Source: Chlorops oryzae (Eukaryota > Arthropoda > Insecta > Diptera > Chloropidae). Taken from it: a stretch of 64,000 bases of DNA. The translations under genes were made by a program, and so were the position numbers. This document shows positions 31,118-41,303 of the stretch, piece by piece. The notes under the pieces are model-generated. The model was given only the letters and a program-made list of their open reading frames with translations, had not been told where the DNA came from and searched no databases. The stretch spans positions 53,100,752 to 53,164,751 of the forward strand of contig CM035807.1 in NCBI GenBank assembly GCA_020466095.1, given 5' to 3'. Positions within the stretch are counted from its first letter, which is position 1, and each line of letters starts with the position of its first letter.

Positions 31118-32428
31118 GTCTCTACCCCCCCATTGACATCTCCCCCGGAGATTGGCCCGTTTCCGACGAGCCAACCGCCGCATTTTCGTGCGCAACCAGA
31201 GGCTTCGAGCTCCGTGAGCATCCCCTCCCCGTCACAGGCACCCGCACACGTCTCCATCAGCCAGACTCAGGCGCTTTTGCCAACGGTTCGGGCGCTTTTA
31301 GATCAAGGTTCGCAGAGGAAATTTCTTACTGATCGACTGCAGCTGCATTTGAATTTGCCAACGACTCATAAAATCTGCAACGTCTCTGGCATGGGTGGCC
31401 AATGCACCCAAATCGCGAAAAAGAAATGCACCATCACGCTCGACTCGCCTCGTTCTTCGTTCAAGGAAGAAATCGACGCCGTGGTGTTGCCGAAATTGAC
31501 CAATTGGCTTCCGGCCAAAAGGGTCTCCAATTTGGATCCCCACGAGATCTCATCGTTGGAGCTCGCCGATCCCCGGTTTATGAATCCAGCCTGCATCGAT
31601 ATGGTCATCGGGTCTGATATCATGCCGAAACTACTGCGGCCGCGCGTCAAGATGAATGTCGGAGGAAGCCTTATTGCCCAAAATTCAATATTCGGATGGC
31701 ATTTGAGTGGGCCAATCGCCAACGAATCCATCGAAGCGTTTACGACGCAAGTCTCCTCCGGAGACCACCAGGAGTCACTTAACGAGTCACTCAAATCATT
31801 TCCAGAACAAGAGGAAGTTTCAGCCTCGCCTCTCCCTCTTCCAGAGGACATCTATTGCGAAAAAATATATTCGCAAATCACATTTAGAAATTCGGATGGT
31901 AGGCCCGTTGTGCGTCCACCGTTTAAGATCGAATTTTCTAAAGCCGCTCCTTGCTTGGACTCGTCGCGATTTGGAGCGCTGACGCAATACAGGAGCTTGA
32001 AGAAAAGGCTCGCACGGCAGCCACTTATGCGCGATACCTTTAATTCAGTGATCAAGCCCGAGAGTACATCCACGAAGATACGAATCGTTTTCAACGCTAT
32101 CCAAAAGACCTCTTCCTCCTTATCGCTGAACGATGTGCTTTATGTTGGAGCGGTGCTGCAAGCGTATCTGGTCTTTCGTATGATCAGCTGTGCATTCGTC
32201 ATCCAGCAGTTCGATCCAGGAGGATTTTCCTCCTGGATTTTCGCTAACGAGGTGTCGACGCGAGTTTTCCACCTCACGCCGCTGCTCCTGATCGCAACAC
32301 CTCCCCCTCCCCCTTTTCATTTATTGTTCACTATCTTCTCAACAATATCGCCTCCGCCTTCTCCTACCAACGTCGCCACGGCCCAAACCAATCGTCTAGC
32401 AGACGCGAACTGGATTGAGAAATTATAG
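31118..32428 (+). pseudogene. BEL pol: protease and truncated reverse transcriptase
   Basis: It continues the gag frame after the hAT. A Pro-rich linker leads to VRALLDQGSQRKFLTDRL, the BEL-type aspartic protease region (D-x-GS). The DUF1758-like PR-RT linker follows, including IGSDIMPKLLRP and GWHLSGP. Reverse transcriptase starts with MRDTFNSVIKPESTSTKIRIVFNA, then SLNDVLYVGAVLQ. The normal sequence then breaks, and a short Pro-rich tail ends at TAG 32426. The catalytic palm, RNase H and integrase are missing, so this is an internal-deletion derivative whose mobility would need a helper. Confidence 0.85.
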
Positions 32429-32452
32429 TTGCGTAGCGCAAGGCGGGCAGTA

Positions 32453-33060
32453 TGTTGGTTTTTCGCCGTAGCCACTTTGAAGCCGGGGCTTTAAAGAACG
32501 GCAAAATAACCAAACTTAGTGAGTACCCTTTTCGCGTTCGACTGCGCTAACTGGCAGCGCTGCCTGGGAGCACTGCGCGCTGCCCTCTTCACTGTCGAAA
32601 AAGTCTCTTCACGTTAACAACTCGCTCACGCGCCAGCAAAAACGTTAAAATAAAAAGAAAATCCAAACAAAACAAAAAATATAGATAAAATAAAAAATCC
32701 CAAAATCCCAATTAAAAAGTGAACTTCACATAAAAATAAAGCTAGATTAAGAAAAGAGGAAGAAAACCCAAAAATTTAAAAGTGAATTCCAATAAAGGAA
32801 AAATATAAAAATTAAAAAGTGAATTACAAAACAAAAAAAAGAAAATTGAATTGAAATAACACAAAACCAAAAACAAAAATAATAAAAAACAAAAAAAAAA
32901 AAAAGGAGAAGTGGCAACGAATTTAATATACCGTTGCAAGGTACAATAAAATCAACCGCGTCGCGCAAACCGACATATCAATCGACGTACCCGGCATCCC
33001 CCAGGGTCATAAGCGGAGTACCAGGTACGTCTCCCTCATTTGTTGCCCCTCACCTTGACA
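32453..33060 (+). repeat. BEL 3' LTR
   Basis: 608 bp, preceded by the purine-rich AAGGCGGGCAG (polypurine tract). It matches the 5' LTR with about 1 percent substitutions. Confidence 0.92.
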
Positions 33061-33065
33061 GAATG

Positions 33066-33251
33066 AATAAATAAACATATTAGTTGTAAGAAAAATAATA
33101 TATATATATATATATATATATACTATATATAAATATACCTATATATATATCTATATCTTGTAACATAACCAAACCTCCTTCTGTTACAACCTAGAGTTTA
33201 GAAACAGAAGTAAAATAAATATTGAATTGAAAAAAATTGAAATTGAAATTA
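33066..33251 (+). other. LINE 3' UTR and tail
   Basis: After the right GAATG the sequence is AT-rich with a TA dinucleotide run (33098-33122). It ends in an AATTGAAAAAAATTGAAATTGAAATT tail typical of LINE 3' ends. The Gypsy frame resumes directly after it. Confidence 0.65.
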
Positions 33252-33646
33252 ACAAGGAAAAAATATACATTCGTTTGGACTCCAGAATGTGAAAAGGCAT
33301 TTCAATACCTCAAAAAGTCCTTATCACCTCCTGGGATATTTAAATATCCAGACTTTGAAAAACCTTTTTGCATAAAAACAGATGCAAGTAAAGTTGCTTT
33401 TGGTGCAGTTCTAAGCCAAAACCACAATGGCATACAGTTACCTATAGCTTTTGGTTCAAAAACCTTTACACAGGGAGAATCCAACAAATCAGTCATCGAG
33501 CAAGAGCTTACAGCCATACACTGGGCGATAAATTTTTGTAAACCTTACATCTATGGTACTAAATTTTTGATAAAAAGCTATCATAAGCCACTCACATATC
33601 TATATCTATTTGCAATGAAAAATCCCTCATCTAAACTCGCCGAATG
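33252..33646 (+). pseudogene. Gypsy RNase H domain (continuation)
   Basis: The frame LTRKKYTFVWTPECEKAFQYLK resumes the Gypsy element from 15670. FCIKTDASKVAFGAVLSQ has the first catalytic Asp of RNase H, and SVIEQELTAIHWAI the catalytic Glu. KSYHKPLTYLY is a changed form of the usual TDHKPL (Asp lost), so the enzyme is probably dead. Stop at 33645. Confidence 0.87.
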
Positions 33647-34693
33647 AGGTTCGACCTCGAAAAATATAACTTTGAAATATAATATATAAAAAGTAAAGAC
33701 AACTGCGGTGCAGACGCTTTATCTCGCATTGATTTCGGGCATATCAAGCGACTTAAAGAAGAAAACTCAGCAATAATTCAAGTAGTTACTAGATCCGAAT
33801 CAACTCACCAAACACCTGACTTAACAAATTCCGTCACTTACACCGAAAATGCACAGCACGTGTACGACACGATTACGACACATGAAGTCAAAAAGATACC
33901 AAGCCTAAAACTCCTAAGTTAAAGGTGCCCCCATTCTGAAAATGATTTCATTTCCTCCTCATTTATAACACTTTTCGATGGAAAAAGGAAAATAATTGAA
34001 ATAAAATTTGAAAGCTTATTGCTTATGGAAAGATTGAACTAGATTAATTATTACGAAACTTGAAACATTAGTTGGCAAAGAAGGGTTAGAATCTGTAAAA
34101 ATATCGAGAAACGATAATCTATTTAAATACGTCGACGTTGAGGCATTTAAGATTATAGTCAACAAAAACTTAAAACAGTTAACCATTGCAATAACGCCTT
34201 TTATAACTCACATTACTTTACCCGACCAAAAACGGGAATTATTACAAAAATATCATGATTATCCGATTTTTGGAGGACATTCTGGGATTAAACGACTACT
34301 AGCGAAAATAAAAGGACATTATTTTTGGAAAAATATGACGTCAGACGTGAAGTCGTATATTAAAAAAGTAGTCAATGCAAAATGAATAAAACAGGTATCA
34401 ATCATGGTGAACCTCTTGTAAAAACTAATACACCAGCCAAGGCTTTTGACTTAATACAAATCGACACAGTAGGCACTTTACCCAAATCATTCAATGGTAA
34501 CGAATACGCACTAACCATAATTTGCGATCTCACAAAATTCCTTATAACAGTAGCAATTCCAAATAAATCAGCCAACATTATAGCTCAAGCCCTAGTAGAA
34601 AATTGCATGTTCATTTACGGACCAGTAAATGAAATTTTGACAGATATGGGTACAGAATTCAAAAACGAACTTTTTTCATCAATATGTAATCTT
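33647..34693 (+). pseudogene. Gypsy integrase, zinc and catalytic core
   Basis: The zinc domain reads HDYPIFGGHSGIKRLLAKIKGHYFW at 34252-34330. Its C-terminal cysteines are changed, and a TGA follows at 34383. The core begins at 34385 with GEPLVKTNTPAKAFDLIQIDTVG (first catalytic Asp) and includes EILTDMGTEFKNELF (second Asp). Earlier, 33690-33800 has the DALSRI-type RNase H/integrase junction. Stops and shifts are scattered. A hAT MITE interrupts the core at 34694. Confidence 0.85.
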
Positions 34694-35082
34694 TAGTGTC
34701 CGACCGAAGGTTCGGCTTCGGTAATCGGCATAATCGGCCAATTCTTATTCTTCGGCTTCGGCTTCGGCTGGAAAAAGCCGAATATTTTAGCCGAATATTT
34801 TTGCATTTTAATGGGAGTAAAAAAGTCACGATAGATTCATTGAGACCTTTAACACTAGTGAATTATTGCCGTAAATTCTCACTTTGTGGGCGACTAAAGC
34901 GAAAGAATTTAGAGAAAATTTGAGCGGTTTTTTTTTTGTGCTTGTCAAATGAATAAAGACTGATTTTGTTTCCTTAATGTAAAATGTTTTGCATTCGGCT
35001 TCGGCCTTCGGTCTTCGGCCGAAGTCTTCAACTCTGCCGATTGTTCGGCTTCGGCTAAAAATCCACCTTCGGTCGGACACTA
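34694..35082. mobile_element. hAT MITE, 389 bp, TTCGGC-rich
   Basis: Terminal repeats TAGTGTCCGACCGAAGG and complement are flanked by the perfect 8-base duplication GTAATCTT (34686-34693 and 35083-35090). Both subterminal regions contain repeated TTCGGCTTCGG words in inverted orientation. No ORF. Excision restores the Gypsy integrase frame. Confidence 0.92.
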
Positions 35083-35090
35083 GTAATCTT

Positions 35091-35190
35091 CTAAAAATTC
35101 AAAACAAAACTTCAACATCATTCCATCACCAAACCTTAGGTACAGTGGAGCGATCTCATAGAACATTCAATGAGTACATTAGATCGTATA
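35091..35190 (+). pseudogene. Gypsy integrase segment with catalytic Glu
   Basis: NLLKIQNKTSTSFHHQTLGTVERSHR includes the third catalytic residue (Glu in TVERSH). The frame then runs into the TA of mariner copy B. Confidence 0.87.
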
Positions 35191-35192
35191 TA

Positions 35193-36480
35193 TTAGGTGT
35201 AGTAAAAAGAAATCCATTATTTTTCCAATAGATGGCGTTATTTATCTGCATCTCGCGTTGTATAAGTCCGATCGTGTTCCGCTAGGGGGCATTAGAAAGA
35301 TGACATTTCCTACTAAAAAAGCTTTTTTGACACTTTTTTGATTGATTGATTCAGTTTTGTTTGAGAGCTTGTCAAAGATGGACATCAGCAAAGAGAAAAT
35401 TCGCTACATTTTACAGTTTTTCTTCGATAAGGGAGAAAACGCAAGCCAGGCGGCTGAAAATGTGAACAGCGTTTATGGACCTGATACTGTAACAGCCAAT
35501 CATGCGCAATTTTGGTTTCGTCGATTCCGTTCCGGTAACTTCGATGTCAAGGATGCACCACGCACTGGAAGGCCAATTGTCGAAAATGTCGATAAAATCA
35601 TGGAAATTATCGAGTCCGACCGTCATGTTAGCACTGTTTCGATTGCAAAAGAGCTAAAGATTGCACAAAAAACCGTTTGGAACCATTTGAATAAGGCTGG
35701 ATACACAAAGAAGCTCGATGTATGGGTGCCACACGAGTTAACGCAAAAAAACCTCATAGACCGAATTTCCATCTGCGAATCGCTGCTGAACCGCAACAAA
35801 ATCGACCCATTTCTGAAGCGGTTGGTGACTGGTGATGAAAAGTGGGTCACTTACGACAACGTCAAGCGAAAACGGTCGTGGTCGAAACACGGTGAACCGG
35901 CGGAAACGGTGGCCAAGCCAGGATTGACGGCCAGGAAGGTTTTGCTGTGTGTTTGGTGGGATTGGCAGGGAATTATCTACTATGAGCTGCTCCCATACGG
36001 CAAAACTCTTAACTCGGAACTCTACTGTCAACAATTGGACCGTCTGAAGGAAGCAATCGCCCATAAGCGGCCAGCTTTGGCCAATAGGAGAGGAATTGTG
36101 TTCCATCAGGACAACGCCAGGCCACACACATCGATAGTGACTCGCCAGAAGCTCCGGGAGTTTGGTTGGGAGGTTCTTCTGCATCCACCTTATAGTCCGG
36201 ACCTGGCCCCAAGTGATTACCATCTGTTCCTGTCCATGGCGAACAATTTTGCTGGTGAAACATTCGCTTCAAGAGAGGCTTGTGAAATTCGACTGTCTCA
36301 ATTTTTTGCTAATAGGAACGAGGGCTTCTATGAGAGAGGCATAATGGAATTACCTTTAAAATGGCAACAAGTTATCGAACAAAACGGCGCATATTTGACC
36401 TAAATCGGGTCATTCTAACTATCTTAAATAAAGCCCTCAATTTAATGCAAAAATAATGGATTTCTTTTTACTACACCTAA
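35193..36480 (+). mobile_element. mariner transposon, mellifera-type, full length (copy B)
   Basis: 1288 bp with the same terminal repeats as copy A and TA on both sides (35191-35192, 36481-36482). The transposase ORF is intact. It is inserted in the Gypsy integrase, in orientation opposite to copy A. Confidence 0.95.
35378..36403 (+). CDS. mariner transposase, intact (copy B)
   Basis: 341 codons from ATG 35378. Same family as copy A, about 97 percent identical by eye over the protein. It keeps the WVPHEL linker and the D, D34D triad (VTGDEKW, FHQDNARPH, SPDLAPSDY). Copy B has Pro, Glu and Arg at several sites where copy A has Leu, Lys and Cys, so it looks closer to a functional ancestor. 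It acts on its own terminal repeats and could in principle mobilise both copies. Confidence 0.94.
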   Translation: MDISKEKIRYILQFFFDKGENASQAAENVNSVYGPDTVTANHAQFWFRRFRSGNFDVKDAPRTGRPIVENVDKIMEIIESDRHVSTVSIAKELKIAQKTVWNHLNKAGYTKKLDVWVPHELTQKNLIDRISICESLLNRNKIDPFLKRLVTGDEKWVTYDNVKRKRSWSKHGEPAETVAKPGLTARKVLLCVWWDWQGIIYYELLPYGKTLNSELYCQQLDRLKEAIAHKRPALANRRGIVFHQDNARPHTSIVTRQKLREFGWEVLLHPPYSPDLAPSDYHLFLSMANNFAGETFASREACEIRLSQFFANRNEGFYERGIMELPLKWQQVIEQNGAYLT

Positions 36481-36482
36481 TA

Positions 36483-36735
36483 TCTATAAATAAACTAGAC
36501 TGGGATCATTGGCTCAAATATTTCACCTAATGCTACTACACCACACCATCGACGACACATGGTTACACACCATTCGACCTAGTATTTGGTAAATCAGTAA
36601 TCCCTAACGATTTCACGCTAAATGGCAAAGTCTACCCCATTATTAATGTTGCTTACTATAAATCAGAATTAAAATTTAAACTTTAAACAGCACAAAAAAG
36701 AGCTACTGAACTTTTTGAATTAACAAAAATTAAAT
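36483..36735 (+). pseudogene. Gypsy integrase C-terminal segment
   Basis: NKLDWDHWLKYFT, then TTPSTTHGYTPFDLVFGKSVIPN and YKSELKFKL, the typical end of 412-like integrase. A TAA near 36684 breaks the frame. The segment ends where the DINE-like repeat starts. Confidence 0.85.
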
Positions 36736-37720
36736 AAAAAACAAGTAAGAAAGCTAAAGTCGGTCAAGCCCGACTTTGGAATATCCATTGTCCCGACATT
36801 ATTGGCGCACTATATTTTGCCTCTCCATTTAGGGGCGTGGAAGTGGGCGGGCCACATAAATTTTATTCCTACACCTTTCATTTGCCTTGGTCGACCCATG
36901 TTGCGAATTTTAAGCTTCTGCGCCTTTTACTTCGGAAGTTACGAAAAATCTCCATTTGTGGGCGTGGCAGTAAGCGGGCCACACAAATTTTTTTCTACAC
37001 CTTTCAATCGCCTTGGTCAACCTATGTTGCGAATTTAAAGCTTCCACGCCGTTTACTAAGGAAGTTGCGAAAATTCTCCATTTGTGGGCGTGGCAGTATT
37101 CGGGCCACATATAATTTTTTTCCCTACACCTTTGATTCGCCCTGCTCAACCTATGTTGCGAATTTCAAGCTTCTACGCCTTTTACTTCACAGGTTACGAT
37201 AAGCCGTTATTTGTGAGCTTATTTGTGGGCGTGACTCGAGGAGGACGGCGTCCATTTTGTCCCAGGATATGTCCCTTTTCGTAATTTACCATTACCACAT
37301 ATATCAATGAAATGTGTTGAGTAGTTGCCAAGTTACAAGCAGTTTAAAGAAAACACATTCAATTCATTTGTGGGCGTGGCAGTGGGCGGATATCTCCCAT
37401 TTAAACTTAGGATCATACTCGGATCCAGATATACATGTGTGCCAAATTTCGACATGGTTTGTTTAGCCGTTTCGGTGGAGATCCGACCACGGACGGACGG
37501 ACAGACAGAAGACCGGACGGACAGACGGACGGACAGAGGGACGGACGGACGGACGGGCGGACAGACGATCAGATGTTCAGACGGACATGTCAAAATCGAT
37601 TCAATATTAGATCCTGATCAAGAATATATATTATATATATGACTATATCTACGGAGCTTAGTTCTGGCTGCTACAAGATTTCCACAAAACTAGTATTCCC
37701 TGCTTACGCTGGGTATAAAA
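36736..37720 (+). mobile_element. DINE-1/INE-1-like repeat, copy 2 (most complete)
   Basis: It starts AAACAAGTAAGAAAGC with a stem GTCGGTCAAGCCCGAC. It then has about three GTGGGCGTGGCAGT-type units of about 125 bases, a GACGGACGGACAGACGG microsatellite (37490-37570), GATCCTGATCAAGAATATAT, and an end CGCTGGGTATAAAAAG. It lies inside the Gypsy pol frame, which resumes at about 37721. Long ORFs across it are repeat artefacts. Confidence 0.65.
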
Positions 37721-37918
37721 AGTTACGATCTCAAGTCCAAACCCCAAACCATAAAAATTGGTGATACGGCATATCTGAAAAATGAAGCTGGTCACAAATA
37801 GGACAACTCATTTGAGGGTCCATATAAAGTACTTCAAACAGACACAATGGGTAACTCCAAAATCGATATGAATTCAAAATCCATAATTGTACATGAAAAA
37901 AGATTAAAATTAGCTTAA
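37721..37918 (+). pseudogene. Gypsy pol C-terminal end
   Basis: SYDLKSKPQTIKIGDTAYLKNEAGHK, then GPYKVLQTD and a final VHEKRLKLA: the GPY/F-like end of a Gypsy integrase. One stop lies in the middle (near 37800). TAA at 37916-37918. Confidence 0.82.
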
Positions 37919-38479
37919 AATAACTTTTTTAATTAAATATAATCTCCATTTTACTTTAAAGGTATAATTTATATTATAATAACTCAATTTAAATATGTAT
38001 TAAAAATCTCTCTCAATTAAGGTATACTTAACTTTTCTTAGTCAACGGCCGCTGACACCTAAAATATAACAATCACAATTTTATCGGTATTCAATCATTA
38101 GCACATAAAACTACAACTAGACTCTGTAACATATTAAACTAAACTAGTAAGCCCAGTCGACCGACACATTCGCTCGATTCCTAGAACACAAATACCACCT
38201 AAACAAAAAAGATAAACTTTAACATAACTTTAAGCAAGATACATACATAGGAACATGAATTTCTAAAGACAGTTTTGGATTTGTTTTTTAGTTGTTCATA
38301 TTTTTATTTTGTATAATTTATTTGTTTTTTTTTTTCCTCTTCAACACCTCCTATTTCATTTTTATTAGCGTTTGCACGCAGTGTTTTCGCGTAGTCGTGT
38401 ATTCCTCGTACGATCACGAAGAGCCCTACTTCCTGGCTGAAGTTTGTTTTACTTGCTTTCATTCTGCTCTTCTCTGCAG
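37919..38479. other. sequence after Gypsy pol, unassigned
   Basis: AT-rich, no gene seen. It should hold the 3' part of the Gypsy element, but no polypurine tract plus LTR pair could be fixed. The closest candidate LTR is at 40794, beyond further insertions. Confidence 0.35.
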
Positions 38480-38964
38480 TAGCAAGCTTATTGCTTTCAC
38501 ACGCTCTCAATGTATGTATGCATTTAAGTATGTCAATCCCAGCCGGAAAAATTCTCATAAAGGACAAATTCATTAATTTTTTCACCAAGAATATCAAGGG
38601 GAAAATTTAAGTACTTCTCAATTGCAATGGCATTGCCATCGAGAGAAGGTGCTTTTTATCACAATTGCAATGGCAGTGTCATCGAGAGGTAATGCTATTC
38701 ATCGCAACTCCAATGGCACTGTCATCGATAGAGGTATCGGTACGACGGAGTAGATCTACTCCACTTTCGGTGACCAATTCGTGACATATGCTCTTATAAA
38801 TGCCAATGCCGCTTGTGTGTTAATTTCATTAGAAAGTTGGTGTATAATCAGGAGGAGTCGCGGCTCTATGTCACGCTGAAATCATTGATTGTTTCACCGG
38901 GACATTTCCGGCTGGGACATACTTAAATGCATACATATATTGAGAGCGTATGAAAGCAAATAGC
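38480..38964. mobile_element. inverted-repeat element with tandem core
   Basis: Arms at about 38488-38555 and 38898-38960 are reverse complements with few changes (TTGCTTTCACACGCTCTCAA versus the complement of its partner). The centre (38620-38740) holds about three copies of a 45-48 base unit with GCAATGGCA-TG-CATCGAGAG. No ORF. Type of transposon not assigned. Confidence 0.6.
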
Positions 38965-39242
38965 CAGTGATGCCAACTTAGCGCTTCTTAGATCTAGCGC
39001 ATTTAGCGCTTAGCTATTTTTGTTGCGTTCATACCAAATGTGCATACTTAAGTTGTTGTTATCTTCAACCAATATTGTTTGCGTGCACACTTTTTGTTTC
39101 TCAATAAAAGTAATTTTTTAAAACTGTTAATATTATAGATTTAATAATTTCTAATAAATAAATGACCAAGACACGTGTTCAAAATTTTATGTTAAATCAC
39201 TAAGTTTTAGCATATTTTGCTTCTGAGGAGTTGGCAGCACTG
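38965..39242. mobile_element. putative hAT-type MITE
   Basis: Ends CAGTGATGCCAACTT and GAGTTGGCAGCACTG are near-perfect inverted repeats of hAT form. Near the left end an AGCGCTTCTTAGAT...TTAGCGCTTAG stem occurs. No clear 8-base duplication, so the call is tentative. Confidence 0.4.
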
Positions 39243-39593
39243 CTGTTTGTGATATTCTATTCTCTTTGTCTTTTACTCTTAACGTACCAAGCACGAAAGC
39301 AACCTCTGCTATGAAACAACAACAAAAACAACGCTGAAATTTGAGCACATGAAAATTAAGAGCACGGAAAGAGCAAAAATGTGTTTATTGAAAAACTCTT
39401 TCGCCGATAAAAGTAGATAAAGAAGTCAGATATAGCCCATTTATACTCCCCGCAATAGATTTTGATAATATCTACCATCTGTTAAAGTTTTAGCTCAAAA
39501 GAAAGTATATAACTAAAGTTATTAGCATTAAACTTTTTGTGCTCGCCTATTAATATATAAGATACAGTAACTTCAAAATGCATTTTTTAATAA
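39243..39593. other. unassigned intron sequence
   Basis: AT-rich, no gene or element boundaries recognised. Confidence 0.4.
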
Positions 39594-40690
39594 AAACAAG
39601 TAAAGAAGTTTACATCGGCTAAGCCGATTGCACACATACCTTTTCCTGAGCCTAAAATATGTTTAAACACTAACTTAACAAAAATTCCTGCCGTTTTCGT
39701 TGTTCTAGCTTGGATATCTCTTTATACCTTATCTGTACTTCGATTTAGCTTCTAAAACTCGAGATTATTATTAAGCACAAAATTTTCGCGAATGGTGGTC
39801 ATGGTCAAATTTTAACCGTTAGAGGACATTATGTTTAGCTGCGAAATACTCAATTCAAAATAGTGTAAATCAAAATTTTGCGAATTTCGCGAATGGTGGT
39901 CATGGTCAAATTTTTACCGTTAGAGGACATTTTGTCTAGCAGCGAAATACTCAATTCAAAATAGTGAACAAATTTTTTTTTGCGAATTTCGCGAATTGTG
40001 GTCATGGTCAAATTTTAACCGATAGAGGCCATTTTGTCTAGCTGCGAGATCCTCAATTCAAAATATTGAAAATCAAATTTTCACGAATTTCGCGAATGGT
40101 GGTCATGGTCAAATTTTAATCTTATGTGACGACTTTATTTGGCGGCAAAATACACAATCGGAAGAAGCAAAAAAAAAATCATTTTTGTATTCAGATATGA
40201 GAATAAGAGAAAGAGTGTTTTTTTCTAATATGTAGGACGATGACCATAGTTATAGCGATGTCGCAATTTTTTTTTTCAGCGAAAGCTTAAGTCTACATAG
40301 TAGCTATACACACACCAAATTTCAATAAGCTGGGATGTAAAGTAAAAAAGTTATCCACGAAAAACGTTAAACATCGTGATTTTTGAAACTTCTGAACCAC
40401 TTCCCACGACCCAAGAAGAGACTACGAAAACCATTTTTATGCAGTTTTTCGGACATTTACCTGGTTCATGTACATGCCGAATTTGAATTTGATAGTTTTC
40501 ATGGCTTAGGAGTAAATTACGAAAAACTAAATTGTGACCGACAAACAGACAGACAGACATGGCTAGATCGAATCCTCTTGTCACCCTGATCAAGAATATA
40601 TACATATATATGTCTATATCTACCGCGACTGCTTTGGCATGTTACATACTCCGAGCCAAACTTAATATACCCTTTCCTTCGGAAAATTTA
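39594..40690 (+). mobile_element. DINE-1-like repeat, divergent subfamily, copy 3
   Basis: It starts AAACAAGTAAAGAAGTTTAC with a stem CATCGGCTAAGCCGAT. Four tandem units of about 101 bases (CGCGAATGGTGGTCATGGTC at 39787, 39888, 39990, 40091) follow. Then come ACAGACAGACAGACATGG, CCTGATCAAGAATATAT and an AATATACCCTTT end. Same architecture as the other copies but different unit sequence. Confidence 0.6.
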
Positions 40691-40793
40691 CAATTGTCAC
40701 TCGTTAAAAATAATAAGACTATAATTATTATTAAATTGAAAAAAAATTTTTTTCTCTCCTTGTAAAAAAATTTTTTTCCCCAAAAAAGGGAGA

Positions 40794-41214
40794 TGTTATG
40801 GATAAAGGTCACTTGCTTTGAGTCATAAAAGCAACATTTCCTACAAGCATTATTTTTCAGTCATCTACAAATGTCATTTACTATTTAGCATTTCTCTTTC
40901 GTGCCGTAACCCGACACTCTATTGCTTTTGACTTTGACTCAAAGGACATTAATGCTGAAGTATGCGCAATACGACTCCAACAGAATGCAAATGACCCCTT
41001 TCCATCAGCGCATAGAGTCAGCGATCATAATACACCGATCGCTGCCAGTTTTGAAACTAGTATTAATAATGAATGTAAGTTCTAAGCGATTCATTCAATG
41101 TCCGAACATGAATCAAGGCGTTCAACTCGCTTTGAACAACAAAGCGTAACAACCGCTTTTAAATAAAGACCAAATATATTTAAACAATAAATATTTTGAA
41201 CTACTTTATTAACA
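40794..41214 (+). repeat. LTR (3' or solo), 421 bp
   Basis: Begins TGTTATGG after a purine-rich AAAAAAGGGAGA, a good polypurine tract, and ends TTATTAACA. Two AATAAA signals lie near the end. It could be the 3' LTR of the Gypsy element ending at 37918, with repeats inserted between, but no matching 5' copy was found. Confidence 0.55.
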
Positions 41215-41303
41215 AAAGGATAAAATGACATATCACTATGAAATCCTTTGGGTCCGTCCAGATTCTATTTTTCTTCCATCAGAAAATAAACCCTTTTAAA
41301 CGG
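41215..41303. other. spacer between two LTRs
   Basis: Short AT-rich stretch without features. Confidence 0.4.

Larger units (their letters stand above)
24878..33060 (+). mobile_element. BEL/Pao LTR retrotransposon, internally deleted
   Basis: The two LTRs (24878-25483 and 32453-33060) differ at roughly 7 positions plus A-run lengths. They are flanked by a 5-base target duplication. The internal part has primer-binding site, leader, gag with zinc knuckles, protease and the start of reverse transcriptase. Most of reverse transcriptase, RNase H and integrase is deleted. A 3.3 kb hAT element interrupts it. Without the hAT and one 8-base duplication, gag and pol read in one frame, as in BEL elements. 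It is non-autonomous and inserted in the LINE C-terminus. Confidence 0.9.
15671..33251 (+). mobile_element. LINE (non-LTR retrotransposon), full-length frame, multiply interrupted
   Basis: ORF1 (16529), APE endonuclease (17290-18135), reverse transcriptase (21157-22529) and a C-terminal zinc-knuckle region (23955-24877) lie in order. The 3' UTR at 33066-33235 ends in an A/GAAATT-rich tail. Removing a mariner with its duplication (about 2.5 kb), a 1.42 kb solo LTR and the BEL element (8.2 kb) leaves about 5.4 kb, a natural LINE length. It sits inside the Gypsy element. The 5' boundary is inferred from the interrupted Gypsy codons and is accurate to about 20 bases. I do not assign a clade with confidence. 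Confidence 0.8.

Noticed and set aside
15671..33251. Reading 13.5-15.7 kb and 33.2-37.9 kb as two separate Gypsy elements
   Set aside because: The codons at the two break points match each other (TKFTRR and LTRKKY) and a candidate duplication flanks the LINE, so one interrupted element is simpler. A minor chance of two truncated copies remains.
37333..37593. CRISPR-like array
   Set aside because: The short repeats are microsatellites in fly transposons. No spacers, no cas genes, and the genome is eukaryotic.
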